Shown here piece after piece: positions 22,432 to 31,220 of a stretch of DNA of 64,000 nucleotides; position 1 is the stretch's first letter; every line of letters starts with the position of its first letter. The position numbers were made by a program, and so were the translations under genes. The notes beneath the pieces are model-generated. The model was given only the letters and a program-made list of their open reading frames with translations. It had not been told where the DNA came from and did no database searches. Location: positions 310,001 through 374,000 of the forward strand of contig CBDCXF010000002.1 of assembly GCA_965223755.1 (NCBI GenBank), given 5' to 3'. This DNA comes from CBDCXF01 sp965223755. Its GTDB lineage: Bacteria > Acidobacteriota > Thermoanaerobaculia > Multivoradales > JAHEKO01.

Positions 22432-24699
22432 TCATGAGGCTTCTTCCCTGTGGGAGGCGGCGAAGATCCGTTCCGGTGTCGCGGGGATCTCGTCGAGATG
22501 GACGCCGAGGGCGCTATCGATGGCGGCCAACGCCGCGGGAGCGCCGCCGTCCATGGGCAGTTCGCCGACACCCTTGGCGCCGAACGGGCCTCCCTCCCAC
22601 GGCCGTTCGAGCAGTTCCACGTCTAGGACCGGGGCGTCCTTGGCGGTTGGAATGATGTAGGTGGCAAGTCGGTCGTTGAGGTAACGGCCGTTGTCCACTT
22701 TGATCTCTTCCATCAACCCCCAAGCCACCGCCTGTAGCACCCCGCCCTCGATCTGTCCCTTACAGAGGGTGGGATGGATCGCTTTCCCCACCTCACACAC
22801 CACCGTGACCCGCTGCGGCCTGACGTCGAGGGTGTCCGGATCCACCTCGACTTCAACTACGTTGGCGCCCCAGGCGTAGGTGGGGTAAGCGCTGCCCTGG
22901 TAAGTAGTTTCGTCGAAGTCTTGGTCAGCAGGTGGCTCGTATCGGTGTTCGATCTCGAGGGCTCCGTGAGCGTCGAACACCTGGGTTGCGATGTCGCGGA
23001 ATGACCGATCGAGGCCGTTACCGTCGCTGAGGCGCCCGTCCCTCACACGAAACTCGTCGTTCACATCTTCGACCGCTATGTCTTCGATTTGGGCCCAAGC
23101 GCGCACGATTTCATCGCGCAATTTGCGGCAGGCGTGGACCACCGCACCGCCCACCACCATGGTGGTTCGCGACGCCACGGTCGGCCCCGAGTCCGGAACC
23201 TGAGAGGTATCCGGAGCGGCGAAGGTCAAATCGTCCGGGCCTAGGCCAGCCGCTTCGCGCGCCATCTGGGGAAAGATCGCCACCGCTCCCTGGCCCATGT
23301 CGGTCATCGCCGTCTGCACCTCGATGCGCCCGTCGCTGAGCAAATGAGCCCGAACCGGCGACTTCATCCGCCGTTCGCCGTTGCCGGTGAAGCCAGCGCC
23401 GTGGAAGAACAACGCCAAGCCGATCCCAGGACGCGCGGCTCCATCGTCGCGACGGCCTCTTTCCAACTCGATCTCCTGCCATCGACGGTGAAAGTCGGTT
23501 TTCTCGACGACTCGCTCGAGGCAGAGGCGGGCCGAGGTCGTTTCGTCCAGAACCTGACCGGTGGGCAGTCGATCGCCGGCTTCGAGGGCGTTGTGCAAGC
23601 GAAGTTCCAATGGATTGAGCCCGAGTTCGCGCGCGATGCGATCCATATGGCGTTCGATCGCGAACTGCGTCTGCGGCGCTCCAAATCCCCGAAAGGCCCC
23701 GTTGGTGGCGGTGTTGGTGCGCAGCGCCCGGCCGCGAACGCGCACCTTGGGACAACGGTAGGCGCCGGCGGCATGCAGCAAGGCGCGAGAGAGAACCACC
23801 GAGGACAGGGTGGCGTAGGCGCCCCCGTCCATGGTCACGTCGATGTCCATGGCCAGCAGGCTGCCGTTTTCACTCACCGCCGTGCGGTGGCGCACCAGCG
23901 AAGGATGCCGCTTGGTCGTGCCGATGATGTCCTCATGGCGATCGTAAACCATCCGCACCGGCTTGCCGCTCGCCTGCGCCAGCAACGCGGCGTGGATGGC
24001 GAGCATGCTCGGGTAGTCCTCTTTGCCGCCGAAGCCACCGCCGACGGCTGATGCGCACACGCGCACCTGATCGTCGCTTATCTGGAAAGCATGCTTGAGC
24101 GACTTCTGAACGTAGTAGGGGCACTGCATGGTGCCGACGACGGTCAGAACGCCATCCTCAAACCAGGTGGTAATCCCCTGGCATTCGATATAGATGTGCT
24201 CTTGCAGGCCGGTACGGTAGGTGCCCTCTATGATCCGGTCAGCGCTTTCCAGCACGGCTTCAACTTCAGAGTCACCGAACTCCAGACTGTAGAGTGGATC
24301 GTCAGCATCCGCGGATTCCAGATCGACAATCGCGGGCAACGGGGAGTATTCAACCTCGACAAAGCCTTTCGCTCGCGCGGCCTCGAGTGGGTTGGCGGCG
24401 CAAATCAGCACCACCGGCTCACCGACATGCTGAGTTTCTTTCTCCGCCAAGATCGGCCAATCGTCGGTAATGAGCTGAACCCCGTTGGGTCCCGGCAATT
24501 CGGCTGCGGTGATGAAAACAGTGTCTGCTAGCGCCGCTTCGCGGTCGATGCGGATGGCGTCGATGCGCGCTCGCGGATGCGGACTGCGCACGGTGGCGCC
24601 GTAGAGGCCATCGAAGGGTAAGTCGTCGGCGTAACGAGCCGCCCCAGTGACTTTCGCCATGCCGTCGGGGCGTGGGGGGCTCTGTCCGATCAAGCTCAT
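22432..24699 (-). CDS. xdhA: xanthine dehydrogenase molybdenum-binding subunit
   Basis: A 755-aa catalytic subunit of the xanthine oxidase family, converting hypoxanthine to xanthine to urate. The N-terminal hammerhead domain begins DGMAKVTGAARYADDLP. Cofactor loops appear as VGGGFGGKEDYPSMLA and TNGAFRGFGAPQTQFA. The base glutamate lies in PFGAKGVGELPMDGGAPAAL, near the C-terminus, as expected. Substrate-specific residues cannot be judged by eye, but the urate-pathway neighbours support xanthine. First gene of the leftward operon xdhA-xdhC-xdhB-DUF6986 and divergent from puuD. Confidence 0.9.
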   Translation of the reverse strand: MSLIGQSPPRPDGMAKVTGAARYADDLPFDGLYGATVRSPHPRARIDAIRIDREAALADTVFITAAELPGPNGVQLITDDWPILAEKETQHVGEPVVLICAANPLEAARAKGFVEVEYSPLPAIVDLESADADDPLYSLEFGDSEVEAVLESADRIIEGTYRTGLQEHIYIECQGITTWFEDGVLTVVGTMQCPYYVQKSLKHAFQISDDQVRVCASAVGGGFGGKEDYPSMLAIHAALLAQASGKPVRMVYDRHEDIIGTTKRHPSLVRHRTAVSENGSLLAMDIDVTMDGGAYATLSSVVLSRALLHAAGAYRCPKVRVRGRALRTNTATNGAFRGFGAPQTQFAIERHMDRIARELGLNPLELRLHNALEAGDRLPTGQVLDETTSARLCLERVVEKTDFHRRWQEIELERGRRDDGAARPGIGLALFFHGAGFTGNGERRMKSPVRAHLLSDGRIEVQTAMTDMGQGAVAIFPQMAREAAGLGPDDLTFAAPDTSQVPDSGPTVASRTTMVVGGAVVHACRKLRDEIVRAWAQIEDIAVEDVNDEFRVRDGRLSDGNGLDRSFRDIATQVFDAHGALEIEHRYEPPADQDFDETTYQGSAYPTYAWGANVVEVEVDPDTLDVRPQRVTVVCEVGKAIHPTLCKGQIEGGVLQAVAWGLMEEIKVDNGRYLNDRLATYIIPTAKDAPVLDVELLERPWEGGPFGAKGVGELPMDGGAPAALAAIDSALGVHLDEIPATPERIFAASHREEAS

Positions 24700-25111
24700 C
24701 GACGGGCGGCAGTGTGTAGCAAAGGGAGTGATGGGTGCAACCCACGTCGCCCCCGCGGCCTGCCCGGCGTTTCCAACTCGTCATCCCCATGGCCTGCCCC
24801 GGCGGGGGTTGGGGCGTGGGGCCGGGGATGGCTGGTTGGGGAGCGGGGATCTTTCTTGCACCCACCGTCCCAGAGGACGGCGCGCGCTGCTCAGACTCCA
24901 AAAAAGAAGGCGCTCGCCTCAGCCCCGCTACGCGCCGGATCCCTGACGGACTATCAGCGACTTGCCATGCGCTTGCGGGGATGCCTCGAGCCCGGTGGAA
25001 GCGGAGGTTCCCACCCACCCAAGAAACGGAAAGAGCCGAGTCACTGGTCACCAGTCACAACTAGTCACTGGCAACTAACCACTAGCCACCAACAGCTAAA
25101 CTCCTACCACC
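24700..25111. promoter_or_regulatory. divergent intergenic region xdhA / puuD
   Basis: 412 bases without a convincing ORF; both promoters must lie here. It contains a degenerate dispersed repeat (TCGTCATCCCCATGG... with GGCGGGGGTTGGGGCGTGG, about 24778-24830). Near puuD (about 25040-25100) is a low-complexity stretch of ACTAGTCACTGG / ACTAACCACTAGCCACC units, like the one around the second IS481 copy. No clear operator or promoter boxes could be assigned by eye. Confidence 0.45.
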
Positions 25112-25921
25112 ATGGACTTCGATTTCAAAGAATGGCTCCACCTCCTCACCCGCTGGTTTCACGTCGTGGTCGGCATCATGTGGATCGGCCAGACCTATTT
25201 GTTCGGTTGGATGGATCGCAATTTGGAGGAGGTTGAAGACGAGGAGCTCGAGGGGCGCCTGTGGATGATCCACAGCGGCGGTTTCTACAGTGTAGAGAAG
25301 CAGAAACTGGCGCCCAAGAAACTCCCCAAGATCCTACACTGGTTCAAGTGGGAAGCGGCGCTGACCTGGATCAGCGGCTTCACTTTGTTATGGGTGGTCT
25401 ATTACACCGGCGGCGTTTTGGTGGAGTACGGCTCGGACACCAGTGTGGCGATGGCGACGATGATCGGACTTGCGACCCTGGCGGGCGGCTGGTTGGTCTA
25501 CGACACCCTATGGATGTCGCCGCTGGGCCGCCGCGAAGGCATCGGCATCCTCATCTGTTTTGTTCTCGTCGTGGCGATCGCCTGGGGCCTGACCCATTTC
25601 TTGAGCGGCCGCGCCGTTTACATCCACATCGGTGGCCTCTTCGGCACCATCATGGCCGCCAACGTGTGGATGCGCATCCTCCCGGCGCAAAAGCAACTGG
25701 TCGCCGCCGCTGAAGCGGGTAGTCAGCCCGATGCGACGTTGGCCAAGCGCGCCAAACAGCGATCCAAGCACAACACCTTCATGTCGGTGCCGCTGATCTT
25801 CATCATGATCAGCAGCCACTTCCCCACTTCGTCGTACGGCCACAAGTACAACTGGGTGATGTTGGGGATGTTCGTGTTGTTGGGTTGGTTGGGTCGGAAG
25901 TTGATGGTCGCAGCGGATTAG
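25112..25921 (+). CDS. puuD: membrane urate oxidase PuuD, cytochrome domain absent
   Basis: A 269-aa protein with about seven hydrophobic segments. Family signatures of the PuuD membrane domain are visible: WFHVVVGIMWIGQTYLFGWM, MIHSGGFYSVEKQKLAPKKL, HWFKWEAALTWISGFTLLWV, GGLFGTIMAANVWMRILPAQ and SKHNTFMSVPLIFIMISSHF. Conserved histidines in these segments could ligate haem. Characterised PuuD proteins are longer and carry a C-terminal cytochrome c domain that takes the electrons; here the protein ends right after the membrane part. It should oxidise urate to 5-hydroxyisourate, with electrons passing to a separate cytochrome not present in the window. Confidence 0.87.
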   Translation: MDFDFKEWLHLLTRWFHVVVGIMWIGQTYLFGWMDRNLEEVEDEELEGRLWMIHSGGFYSVEKQKLAPKKLPKILHWFKWEAALTWISGFTLLWVVYYTGGVLVEYGSDTSVAMATMIGLATLAGGWLVYDTLWMSPLGRREGIGILICFVLVVAIAWGLTHFLSGRAVYIHIGGLFGTIMAANVWMRILPAQKQLVAAAEAGSQPDATLAKRAKQRSKHNTFMSVPLIFIMISSHFPTSSYGHKYNWVMLGMFVLLGWLGRKLMVAAD

Positions 25922-25946
25922 TTGTCGGGCGGCAACGTCCGCCTCG

Positions 25947-26228
25947 TTAGTAAACGCCGCTTCTTGCGCCAACTTTCGTCACGACAATTTCCCTATTCAT
26001 ATCGTCGATAAAAGCGATCACCCTCCACTGACCAAAGCGGTAGCGCCAGTGGTCACGATAGGCGCCACTTAACGGCTTCCCGCGACTGCGCGGGTTGTCC
26101 AAGATCGTAATCACATCGAGAGCATCGAGAATACGGAGTTGAACCGGCGGATCGAGTTTGCGGAGGGATCGGCGACCTGATGACGTGAACTCAATTCGCC
26201 ACGGCGCGCTCTTGCCGGCGCGCCTCAT
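25947..26228 (-). CDS. type II toxin, RelE/ParE superfamily
   Basis: A 93-aa basic protein with the RelE pattern WRIEFTSSGRRSLRKLDPPV, then RGKPLSGAYRDHWRYRFGQW, then RVIAFIDDMNREIVVTKVGA and ending RSGVY. The ATG at 26228 lies inside the antitoxin gene (38-base overlap), so translation is coupled. Likely a ribosome-dependent mRNA interferase neutralised by the ribbon-helix-helix antitoxin upstream. Confidence 0.87.
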   Translation of the reverse strand: MRRAGKSAPWRIEFTSSGRRSLRKLDPPVQLRILDALDVITILDNPRSRGKPLSGAYRDHWRYRFGQWRVIAFIDDMNREIVVTKVGARSGVY

Positions 26229-26454
26229 CTTCGAGTTCCGCCCTCAGCTCTTCGGAACTCCACCTCGGACCTCCCCGCTCAATCGCTTCGATGGAGTCGG
26301 CGAGATCCTCTAGGTCTTCGATGCTGTCCACCAGAAGCTGCCGAAGAAAAAAGGACTTTGTTCGCCGTGTGCGCTGTGCGACCGCACTCAAGCGATCTGC
26401 AAGCTCCGCAGGTACTCTGCAAGTCAATGTTTTTTCTTTTTGCTTTTCGTTCAT
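26191..26454 (-). CDS. ribbon-helix-helix antitoxin (RelB-like)
   Basis: An 87-aa protein. Residues 8-45 (LTCRVPAELADRLSAVAQRT, then KSFFLRQLLVDSIEDLED) form a ribbon-helix-helix DNA-binding fold. The C-terminal half is acidic (RWSSEELRAELEDEARRQE) and should bind the toxin. A 14-bp perfect palindrome 31 bases upstream of the ATG is the likely autoregulatory operator. Confidence 0.85.
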   Translation of the reverse strand: MNEKQKEKTLTCRVPAELADRLSAVAQRTRRTKSFFLRQLLVDSIEDLEDLADSIEAIERGGPRWSSEELRAELEDEARRQERAVAN

Positions 26455-26484
26455 GAGAGTGCAGTCTCAGTCGAATCGAACTGA

Positions 26485-26498
26485 TATTACATGTAATA
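26485..26498. promoter_or_regulatory. palindromic operator of the RHH toxin-antitoxin pair
   Basis: TATTACATGTAATA is a perfect 14-bp palindrome in an AT-rich pocket directly upstream of the antitoxin start. Its position and symmetry fit binding of a ribbon-helix-helix dimer pair. Confidence 0.55.
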
Positions 26499-26820
26499 CG
26501 CGAATTGATACAGCCCTCTCTGCCTGTAAATGTTTCTGGTTTCACTTCTGCCCTCAATTGAAGGACGTGACCTACGGGCGAGATCCTGCGGCAAACTCCG
26601 GCCCACACACTTCTTTTCTCTGGGGAAACGGATTCGCTCTGCGGGAGCCCGCAAGGGGCTCCCCTACATTTCTCGGCTAGCTATTCGTCATTCCCGCGGG
26701 AGGGTGAGTCGGGGGGCGAGAATCCTGAAGAAGACCCCGGCCCCACACTCCTCCTCCGCCGGCGAGACGAGATAACTTTGTGGGAACTTCACCTGCCAGG
26801 GAGACGGATCAGACCACGGG
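26499..26820. repeat. gene-free stretch with REP-like units
   Basis: About 320 bases without a supported gene. One short REP (GCGGGAGCCCGCAAGGGGCT, about 26640-26666) is followed by a CATTCCCGCGGGAGGG / CCGGCGAGACGAGAT palindromic unit (about 26689-26772) just beyond the 3' end of the alpha/beta hydrolase gene. Confidence 0.5.
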
Positions 26821-27702
26821 TCAGCGACGAAGGCTGGATCGAATAAATCGAGAAACAGCCCACTGATAGCGAAAGCCGCCAAAACGGTGGACTTCCGAAT
26901 GGCCGGCATTGGGCACGACCAGGAGCTTCTTGGGCTCGACGGCGCGCGCATAGAGCTCGCGGCTGTACTCGAGCGGCAGCACGCCGTCGGAGTCGCCGTG
27001 AATAAAGAGCTTGGGCATGGTCAGTTCGGCGACTTTCTCGACGCTGCGAAATTGGTTCTTGGCGGCGTAATGCAGCGGAGCTCCAGGAAAGGCGCTCTTG
27101 GCGGCGGCTCTCAGGTTGGTGAAGGTGGACTGGATCACCATCGCCGCAACCGGGCAATCCAGGGCGGTGTCGATGGCCACCGCGCCGCCGAGGGAGTGCC
27201 CAAACAGAACGATCTTAGTGGGATCCTGTTCAAGGTCTTCGGTGAGATATTTGTAGGCAGCGCGGCCGTCGAGATAGAGGCCAGTTTCGCTGGGCGACCC
27301 TGAACTCCTGCCGTAACCACGGTAGTCGTAAGCGAGGACGTTGACGCGCAGACGTTTGAAGTAGCGCAGGGCGGAGAGCTGCTGGGCGATGTTGCCGGCG
27401 TTGCCATGGCAAAACAGCACCGTGGCAATGGGGCGGCGATGCGGAATCCACCAACCGTGCAGATCGACGCCGTCGCTGGTACGAAACCAGACATCGCGGG
27501 CGTGAACACCCACCGATTCAGGCTGCCAGATCCCCGCTGGATAGGCCTCGGGGCGAAAAACCAGCTTCTTGTGCAACAGCGCTCGCAAGGCGTGCAGAGC
27601 ACCGACTCCACCGACCGCCATCGCCGAGGGCACCGCCAGGGAACGAACGACGCTTCGCTCCTTTTTCGCAGCGTTCTTTGGGTCGTCTTGCTTCTTGCTC
27701 AT
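26821..27702 (-). CDS. alpha/beta hydrolase (BEM46-like)
   Basis: A 293-aa protein. A hydrophobic stretch near residues 22-42 may be a membrane anchor. The hydrolase core has the oxyanion segment FCHGNAGNIAQQLSALRYF, YDYRGYGRSSGSPSE, the nucleophile elbow GHSLGG, the acid in FIHGDSDGVLPLEYS and the histidine in NAGHSEVHRFGGF. This layout is that of BEM46/YqkD-like hydrolases with unknown ester or peptide substrates. All three catalytic residues are present. It is divergent from the secreted protein gene at 27764, with only 61 bases between them. Confidence 0.83.
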   Translation of the reverse strand: MSKKQDDPKNAAKKERSVVRSLAVPSAMAVGGVGALHALRALLHKKLVFRPEAYPAGIWQPESVGVHARDVWFRTSDGVDLHGWWIPHRRPIATVLFCHGNAGNIAQQLSALRYFKRLRVNVLAYDYRGYGRSSGSPSETGLYLDGRAAYKYLTEDLEQDPTKIVLFGHSLGGAVAIDTALDCPVAAMVIQSTFTNLRAAAKSAFPGAPLHYAAKNQFRSVEKVAELTMPKLFIHGDSDGVLPLEYSRELYARAVEPKKLLVVPNAGHSEVHRFGGFRYQWAVSRFIRSSLRR

Positions 27703-27763
27703 CTGGCGTCCATCGCGAACGAAGCCAACGAGTCATCTGTCGTCGTCGGCTACAATTCTATCG

Positions 27764-28273
27764 ATGCAATTTACACACCGTATCTTGACGGGTCTGTGTA
27801 CCCTTGCGCTGACTTTCCCCCTGGTTGCTCAACTTGCGGTTGCCGAGCCGGCAATCGCCCAATCCGCGGAGCCGCGGGTTGATTTACAAGGCGTGGAAAT
27901 CAGTCCCGAGAATCCCGTCGCCGATACGCTGTGCCAACTCTGGGTCACCATCCGCAACGGCGGCCAGCGTCATGCCTCGGCGTTCGATTTCTCGGTCAAA
28001 GTCGCCGATCAAGAACTCCCCGTCTACGGGAACCACACCTTTCTTTTCCCCGTCGCTCCCGGCGAATCGCGGCGCATCCGCCTGTTCAACTTCTGGAGCA
28101 GTGAGACCGGCCGGGCTTTCCCGGCTGACGGAAACCTAAAAGTCGAAGTGACTCTTCTCCGCGCCGGCTGGTTCGACCGCTCCGATACCGACGACGAAAT
28201 TACTTGGACGTTTGCCGGCGATGTCGATCTGTCCACGAGCGAGACGTCGGCCTCGGTTTCGGGCACCGAGTAA
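27764..28273 (+). CDS. secreted protein with CARDB-like domain
   Basis: 169 aa from ATG 27764, chosen because a clear signal peptide follows (ILTGLCTLALTFPLVAQLAV, cleavage near AIAQS). The mature part reads VDLQGVEISPENPVADTLCQ, LWVTIRNGGQRHASAFDFSV, PVAPGESRRIRLFNFWS and DGNLKVEVTLLRAGWFDRSD. That is the strand order of an immunoglobulin-like CARDB fold. Periplasmic or extracellular; no catalytic motif. Function unknown. Confidence 0.65.
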   Translation: MQFTHRILTGLCTLALTFPLVAQLAVAEPAIAQSAEPRVDLQGVEISPENPVADTLCQLWVTIRNGGQRHASAFDFSVKVADQELPVYGNHTFLFPVAPGESRRIRLFNFWSSETGRAFPADGNLKVEVTLLRAGWFDRSDTDDEITWTFAGDVDLSTSETSASVSGTE

Positions 28274-28293
28274 CCGTTGATTGGCGCCGGAGA

Positions 28294-28337
28294 TTGTAGG
28301 GGCGCCCTCGGGCGGGGTCGAGCCGCACCCCCTACAT
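28294..28337. repeat. degenerate REP unit
   Basis: GATTGTAGGGGCGCCCTCGG and GCCGCACCCCCTACATTTG form an imperfect hairpin between the secreted-protein gene and the SLC13 transporter, of the same family as the RAYT-linked REPs. Confidence 0.5.
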
Positions 28338-28395
28338 TTGTGGATAGGATGCCCCTGCCGTCGCGCATTTGAGGCGCGAAGGCGCTGAAAACTTA

Positions 28396-30174
28396 ATGTC
28401 TATCGAAATCCTACTTTTACTGGCCATTGTCGGCTTCATGATCCTCGCCTTCGCGCGCGAGTGGTTGCCGGTCGACCTGGTTGCATTCATCAGTTTGGGC
28501 GCCCTGCTGGCGTTCGGCCTAGTCAGCGTCGAGGAAGCAGTCGCCGGTTTCAGCAACCCGGCGGTGGTGACCATCATGATGATGTTCATCCTCAGCCAGG
28601 CGTTGGTATCGAGCGGCACGATCTCGAAACTCGGCCACCGCATTGCCACCATGACCGGCCAGTCCAAGACCACGGCTTCGATCATGTTGCTCTTGGTGGT
28701 CGGAGTCCTCTCCGCGTTCATCAACAACACGGTGGCGGTCGCGGTGTTCCTCCCGGTGGCGGTCCACTTGGCGCACCATTTTCGTTTCAGCCCGTCCAAG
28801 ATCCTCATGCCGCTCTCGTTCGCCGCCATCATGGGCGGTACGGCGACCCTCATCGGCACCTCGACCAACCTGTTGGTCAAATCTTTGGCCGAGGAACAGG
28901 GTGTCGAGACCATCACCGTTTTCGAGTTCATGTGGCTGGGCGGAATCCTGTTCTTGATCGGCACCATCTACAACGTCCTGGTGCCACTGCGGTGGTTGCC
29001 TTCGCGGGCGATCATTTCCAGTCTGACCCGCAAGTACCACCTCACCGACTACCTCACCGAACTCCGCGTACCCGAGGGCTCACCGCTGGTGGGCCGCACG
29101 GTGTTGCAGGAAGCGATCTCCGAGCGCTTCAAACTCACCGTGCTCGAGATCCTGCGAGGCAAAGAGAAGATCGCCGAAAACTTGCGCAACACCCAGCTCA
29201 CCGCGGAGGACATCCTCATCGTCGAAGGGGCGGTGGAAGACATTGTCTCGTTCCGCGAACAGAAGGGCCTTTTGCTCCTCACCGACGTCAAACTGGACGA
29301 TGCAGAACTTTCGGACCGCAACACCATCCTGGCCGAAATGCAGCTTTCGCCGACATCGTCGCTGGTCGGATCGACGCTCAAAGACATCGACTTTCGCAGA
29401 ACGTTCGGGTGCTTCGTCCTGGCCTTGGGGAGGACTGGGGAATCCATCCGCAAGAAACTCGGCAAGATCGAACTCAAGCAGTGGGACACGTTGCTGGTCT
29501 TCGGGCCGCGAACACGCATTGAAGCGCTATACCAAAAGCGCGACTTCGTGCCTCTGGGCGAACTCGACATCCCCATCAACCTGAGCAAGGGATGGTGGAT
29601 CGACGTCGCGATCATTCCTCTGGTGGTCCTGGTCGCGGCGCTGGGCTGGATGTCGATTCTCAAAGCGGCGATTCTGGGCACCGTTGGCGCTTTGGCGATG
29701 CGACGATTGACCATGCGCCAGGCTTACCAGTCCATCGACTGGTCGGTGATCTTTCTTCTCGCCGCCACCGTGCCGTTGGGCGCCGCCATGGAGAACACCG
29801 GATTGGCGGGAATCATCGGCGCCTGGCTGTCGAACATGGGGCAAGCCTACGGACCGGTCTTCCTGCTGGCAGCAATGTTTGCCGCCACCAGCTTGCTGAC
29901 CTCGTTCTTCTCCAACAACGCCACCGCCATTCTGATGGTGGCGATCGCGGTGTCGGCCGCGGCGCAGATGGGCATCGACGCCAAGCCCCTGATCATGGCA
30001 GTCGCTTTCGCCGCGTCCACCTGCTTCATGACCCCCGTCGGCTACCAGACCAACGCCATGGTGCTCAATCCCGGCAACTACCGGTTTACGGATTTTTTGC
30101 GCTTCGGCTTGCCGCTCAACGTTCTGTTCTGGATCGTGGCGACGTTGCTGATCCCCGTCTTCTGGCCGTTTTAG
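28396..30174 (+). CDS. SLC13/DASS-type transporter with two TrkA-C (RCK_C) domains
   Basis: About 592 aa from ATG 28396 (MSIEILLLLAIVGFMILAFA); an in-frame TTG at 28369 is possible. Two halves of membrane segments each hold an SNT-like motif: FINNTVAVAVFLPVAVHLAH with GTATLIGTSTNLLVKSL, and FFSNNATAILMVAIAVS with CFMTPVGYQTNAMV. These are the sodium and dicarboxylate/sulfate sites of the family. Between them (about residues 205-390) lie two TrkA-C-like cytoplasmic domains (LVGRTVLQEAISERFKLTVL and SLVGSTLKDIDFRRTFGCFV), as in SLC13 permeases of sulfate or dicarboxylates. The stop overlaps, tail to tail, the end of an Rhs fragment. Confidence 0.87.
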   Translation: MSIEILLLLAIVGFMILAFAREWLPVDLVAFISLGALLAFGLVSVEEAVAGFSNPAVVTIMMMFILSQALVSSGTISKLGHRIATMTGQSKTTASIMLLLVVGVLSAFINNTVAVAVFLPVAVHLAHHFRFSPSKILMPLSFAAIMGGTATLIGTSTNLLVKSLAEEQGVETITVFEFMWLGGILFLIGTIYNVLVPLRWLPSRAIISSLTRKYHLTDYLTELRVPEGSPLVGRTVLQEAISERFKLTVLEILRGKEKIAENLRNTQLTAEDILIVEGAVEDIVSFREQKGLLLLTDVKLDDAELSDRNTILAEMQLSPTSSLVGSTLKDIDFRRTFGCFVLALGRTGESIRKKLGKIELKQWDTLLVFGPRTRIEALYQKRDFVPLGELDIPINLSKGWWIDVAIIPLVVLVAALGWMSILKAAILGTVGALAMRRLTMRQAYQSIDWSVIFLLAATVPLGAAMENTGLAGIIGAWLSNMGQAYGPVFLLAAMFAATSLLTSFFSNNATAILMVAIAVSAAAQMGIDAKPLIMAVAFAASTCFMTPVGYQTNAMVLNPGNYRFTDFLRFGLPLNVLFWIVATLLIPVFWPF

Positions 30175-30590
30175 CGGTCGATTTGTCTGTTCGTAAGACT
30201 CGTTGATCCCAGGTGATCGAGATGGGCGTGCTCAACGCCAATCCCCGCTCCATTTCTGGCCAACATCTGACCGTCTCGTCGGATGTAGTCCTTGTCCCAG
30301 GTGAGGGCGGTGCCGAAGGCGCCCTGGTCGTAGCTTCTGACCACTTGGTTGTCGAAGTCGCGCAGCATCCATCTTGCCGAGGTCTGGAAGTTGGAGCTGT
30401 CGGTCTCCAGGACGGCGACGCGCTCATCGTCGGCGGTGTAGAGGTAGTACTCGTTGTCGTTGGTGTCTTGGAGGCGTTGCTGCATGTGCAGCTCGTCGTA
30501 GGTGTAGGTGGCGGTGCCCCATTGGGTGAGATTGCCGGCGTTGTCGTAGGTTATGGGCCTGCTCAAAGTCCTCTGGAGGCGGTTGGTGGA
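30171..30590 (-). pseudogene. Rhs core fragment without tip
   Basis: Rhs core sequence (PITYDNAGNLTQWGTATYTY, YLYTADDERVAVLE, RWMLRDFDNQVVRSYDQGAF, AHLDHLGSTSLTNRQID) lines up with residues around 1300-1420 of the intact Rhs at 48-53 kb. It lacks both the N-terminal repeats and a tip. Homology starts right after the stop of the membrane-protein gene (30593). The fragment ends exactly where the SLC13 stop codon lies, so this is the left boundary of the Rhs locus. The open frame begins at TTG 30566. Confidence 0.8.
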
Positions 30591-30592
30591 GC

Positions 30593-31159
30593 TTAACTCT
30601 CAGGAAGTGCTCCGTAGCGTGGAGCGAAAAGAGAATAAAAGAACCCAGCGCTCGCACCGACAAGCATTGGATAGAAAAGATATACCCAGTGTGTCCACAG
30701 TGGTGCCCACCAGCCGACAAGCGCCGCGAAAGCTATCAGCCCCACTACTGCTCCTACAGCCCAGAATCTACTCGCTCTCAGCCATTTTGTATTTCGCCCT
30801 GAGCGAGGTACGAGTGGGAGAAAGAATATCGCTACGCAAATGAGGCTGACCGGGAATAGCAAGGCACTCACATCACGAAAAGCTGGCGGGAGTGACGACA
30901 TCAATTTCGAATTCTCCAGGGTCGAAAAAAGGATGCCGATCAACATGATGAGCACAAACGACAAAGCTACTACGCCCGCGATTAGTACTGGGTACCATCT
31001 GCCGATGGTTGACCATTTTGACCATGGATCAAACCGAAGCAGTACTGGCACAAAAAACACGGCCCAACTGCCCACAACAAAAAACAGCGAGAAGTACGCA
31101 ACGGAAAAATCGTCGTGAGTCAATTCGAAGAAAGAGGACAGGAGAGATAGTCTAAGCAT
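30593..31159 (-). CDS. multi-pass membrane protein of unknown function
   Basis: 188 aa from ATG 31159 (AAGGTAAGG just upstream); the frame is open for another 35 codons to 31264. About six hydrophobic helices (VAYFSLFFVVGSWAVFFVPV, YPVLIAGVVALSFVLIMLIG, LLFPVSLICVAIFFLPLV, AVGAVVGLIAFAALVGWWAP). No family recognised. It sits between an Rhs tip-1-associated lipoprotein copy and an Rhs fragment. It could be an immunity protein of a lost membrane-targeting tip, but nothing in the sequence proves that. Confidence 0.55.
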   Translation of the reverse strand: MLRLSLLSSFFELTHDDFSVAYFSLFFVVGSWAVFFVPVLLRFDPWSKWSTIGRWYPVLIAGVVALSFVLIMLIGILFSTLENSKLMSSLPPAFRDVSALLFPVSLICVAIFFLPLVPRSGRNTKWLRASRFWAVGAVVGLIAFAALVGWWAPLWTHWVYLFYPMLVGASAGFFYSLFAPRYGALPES

Positions 31160-31220
31160 CCTTACCTTCACTCGATCTCCGGATTCATATGCGCTTGGTG
31201 CTGCTGAGCGATGAAGATGG

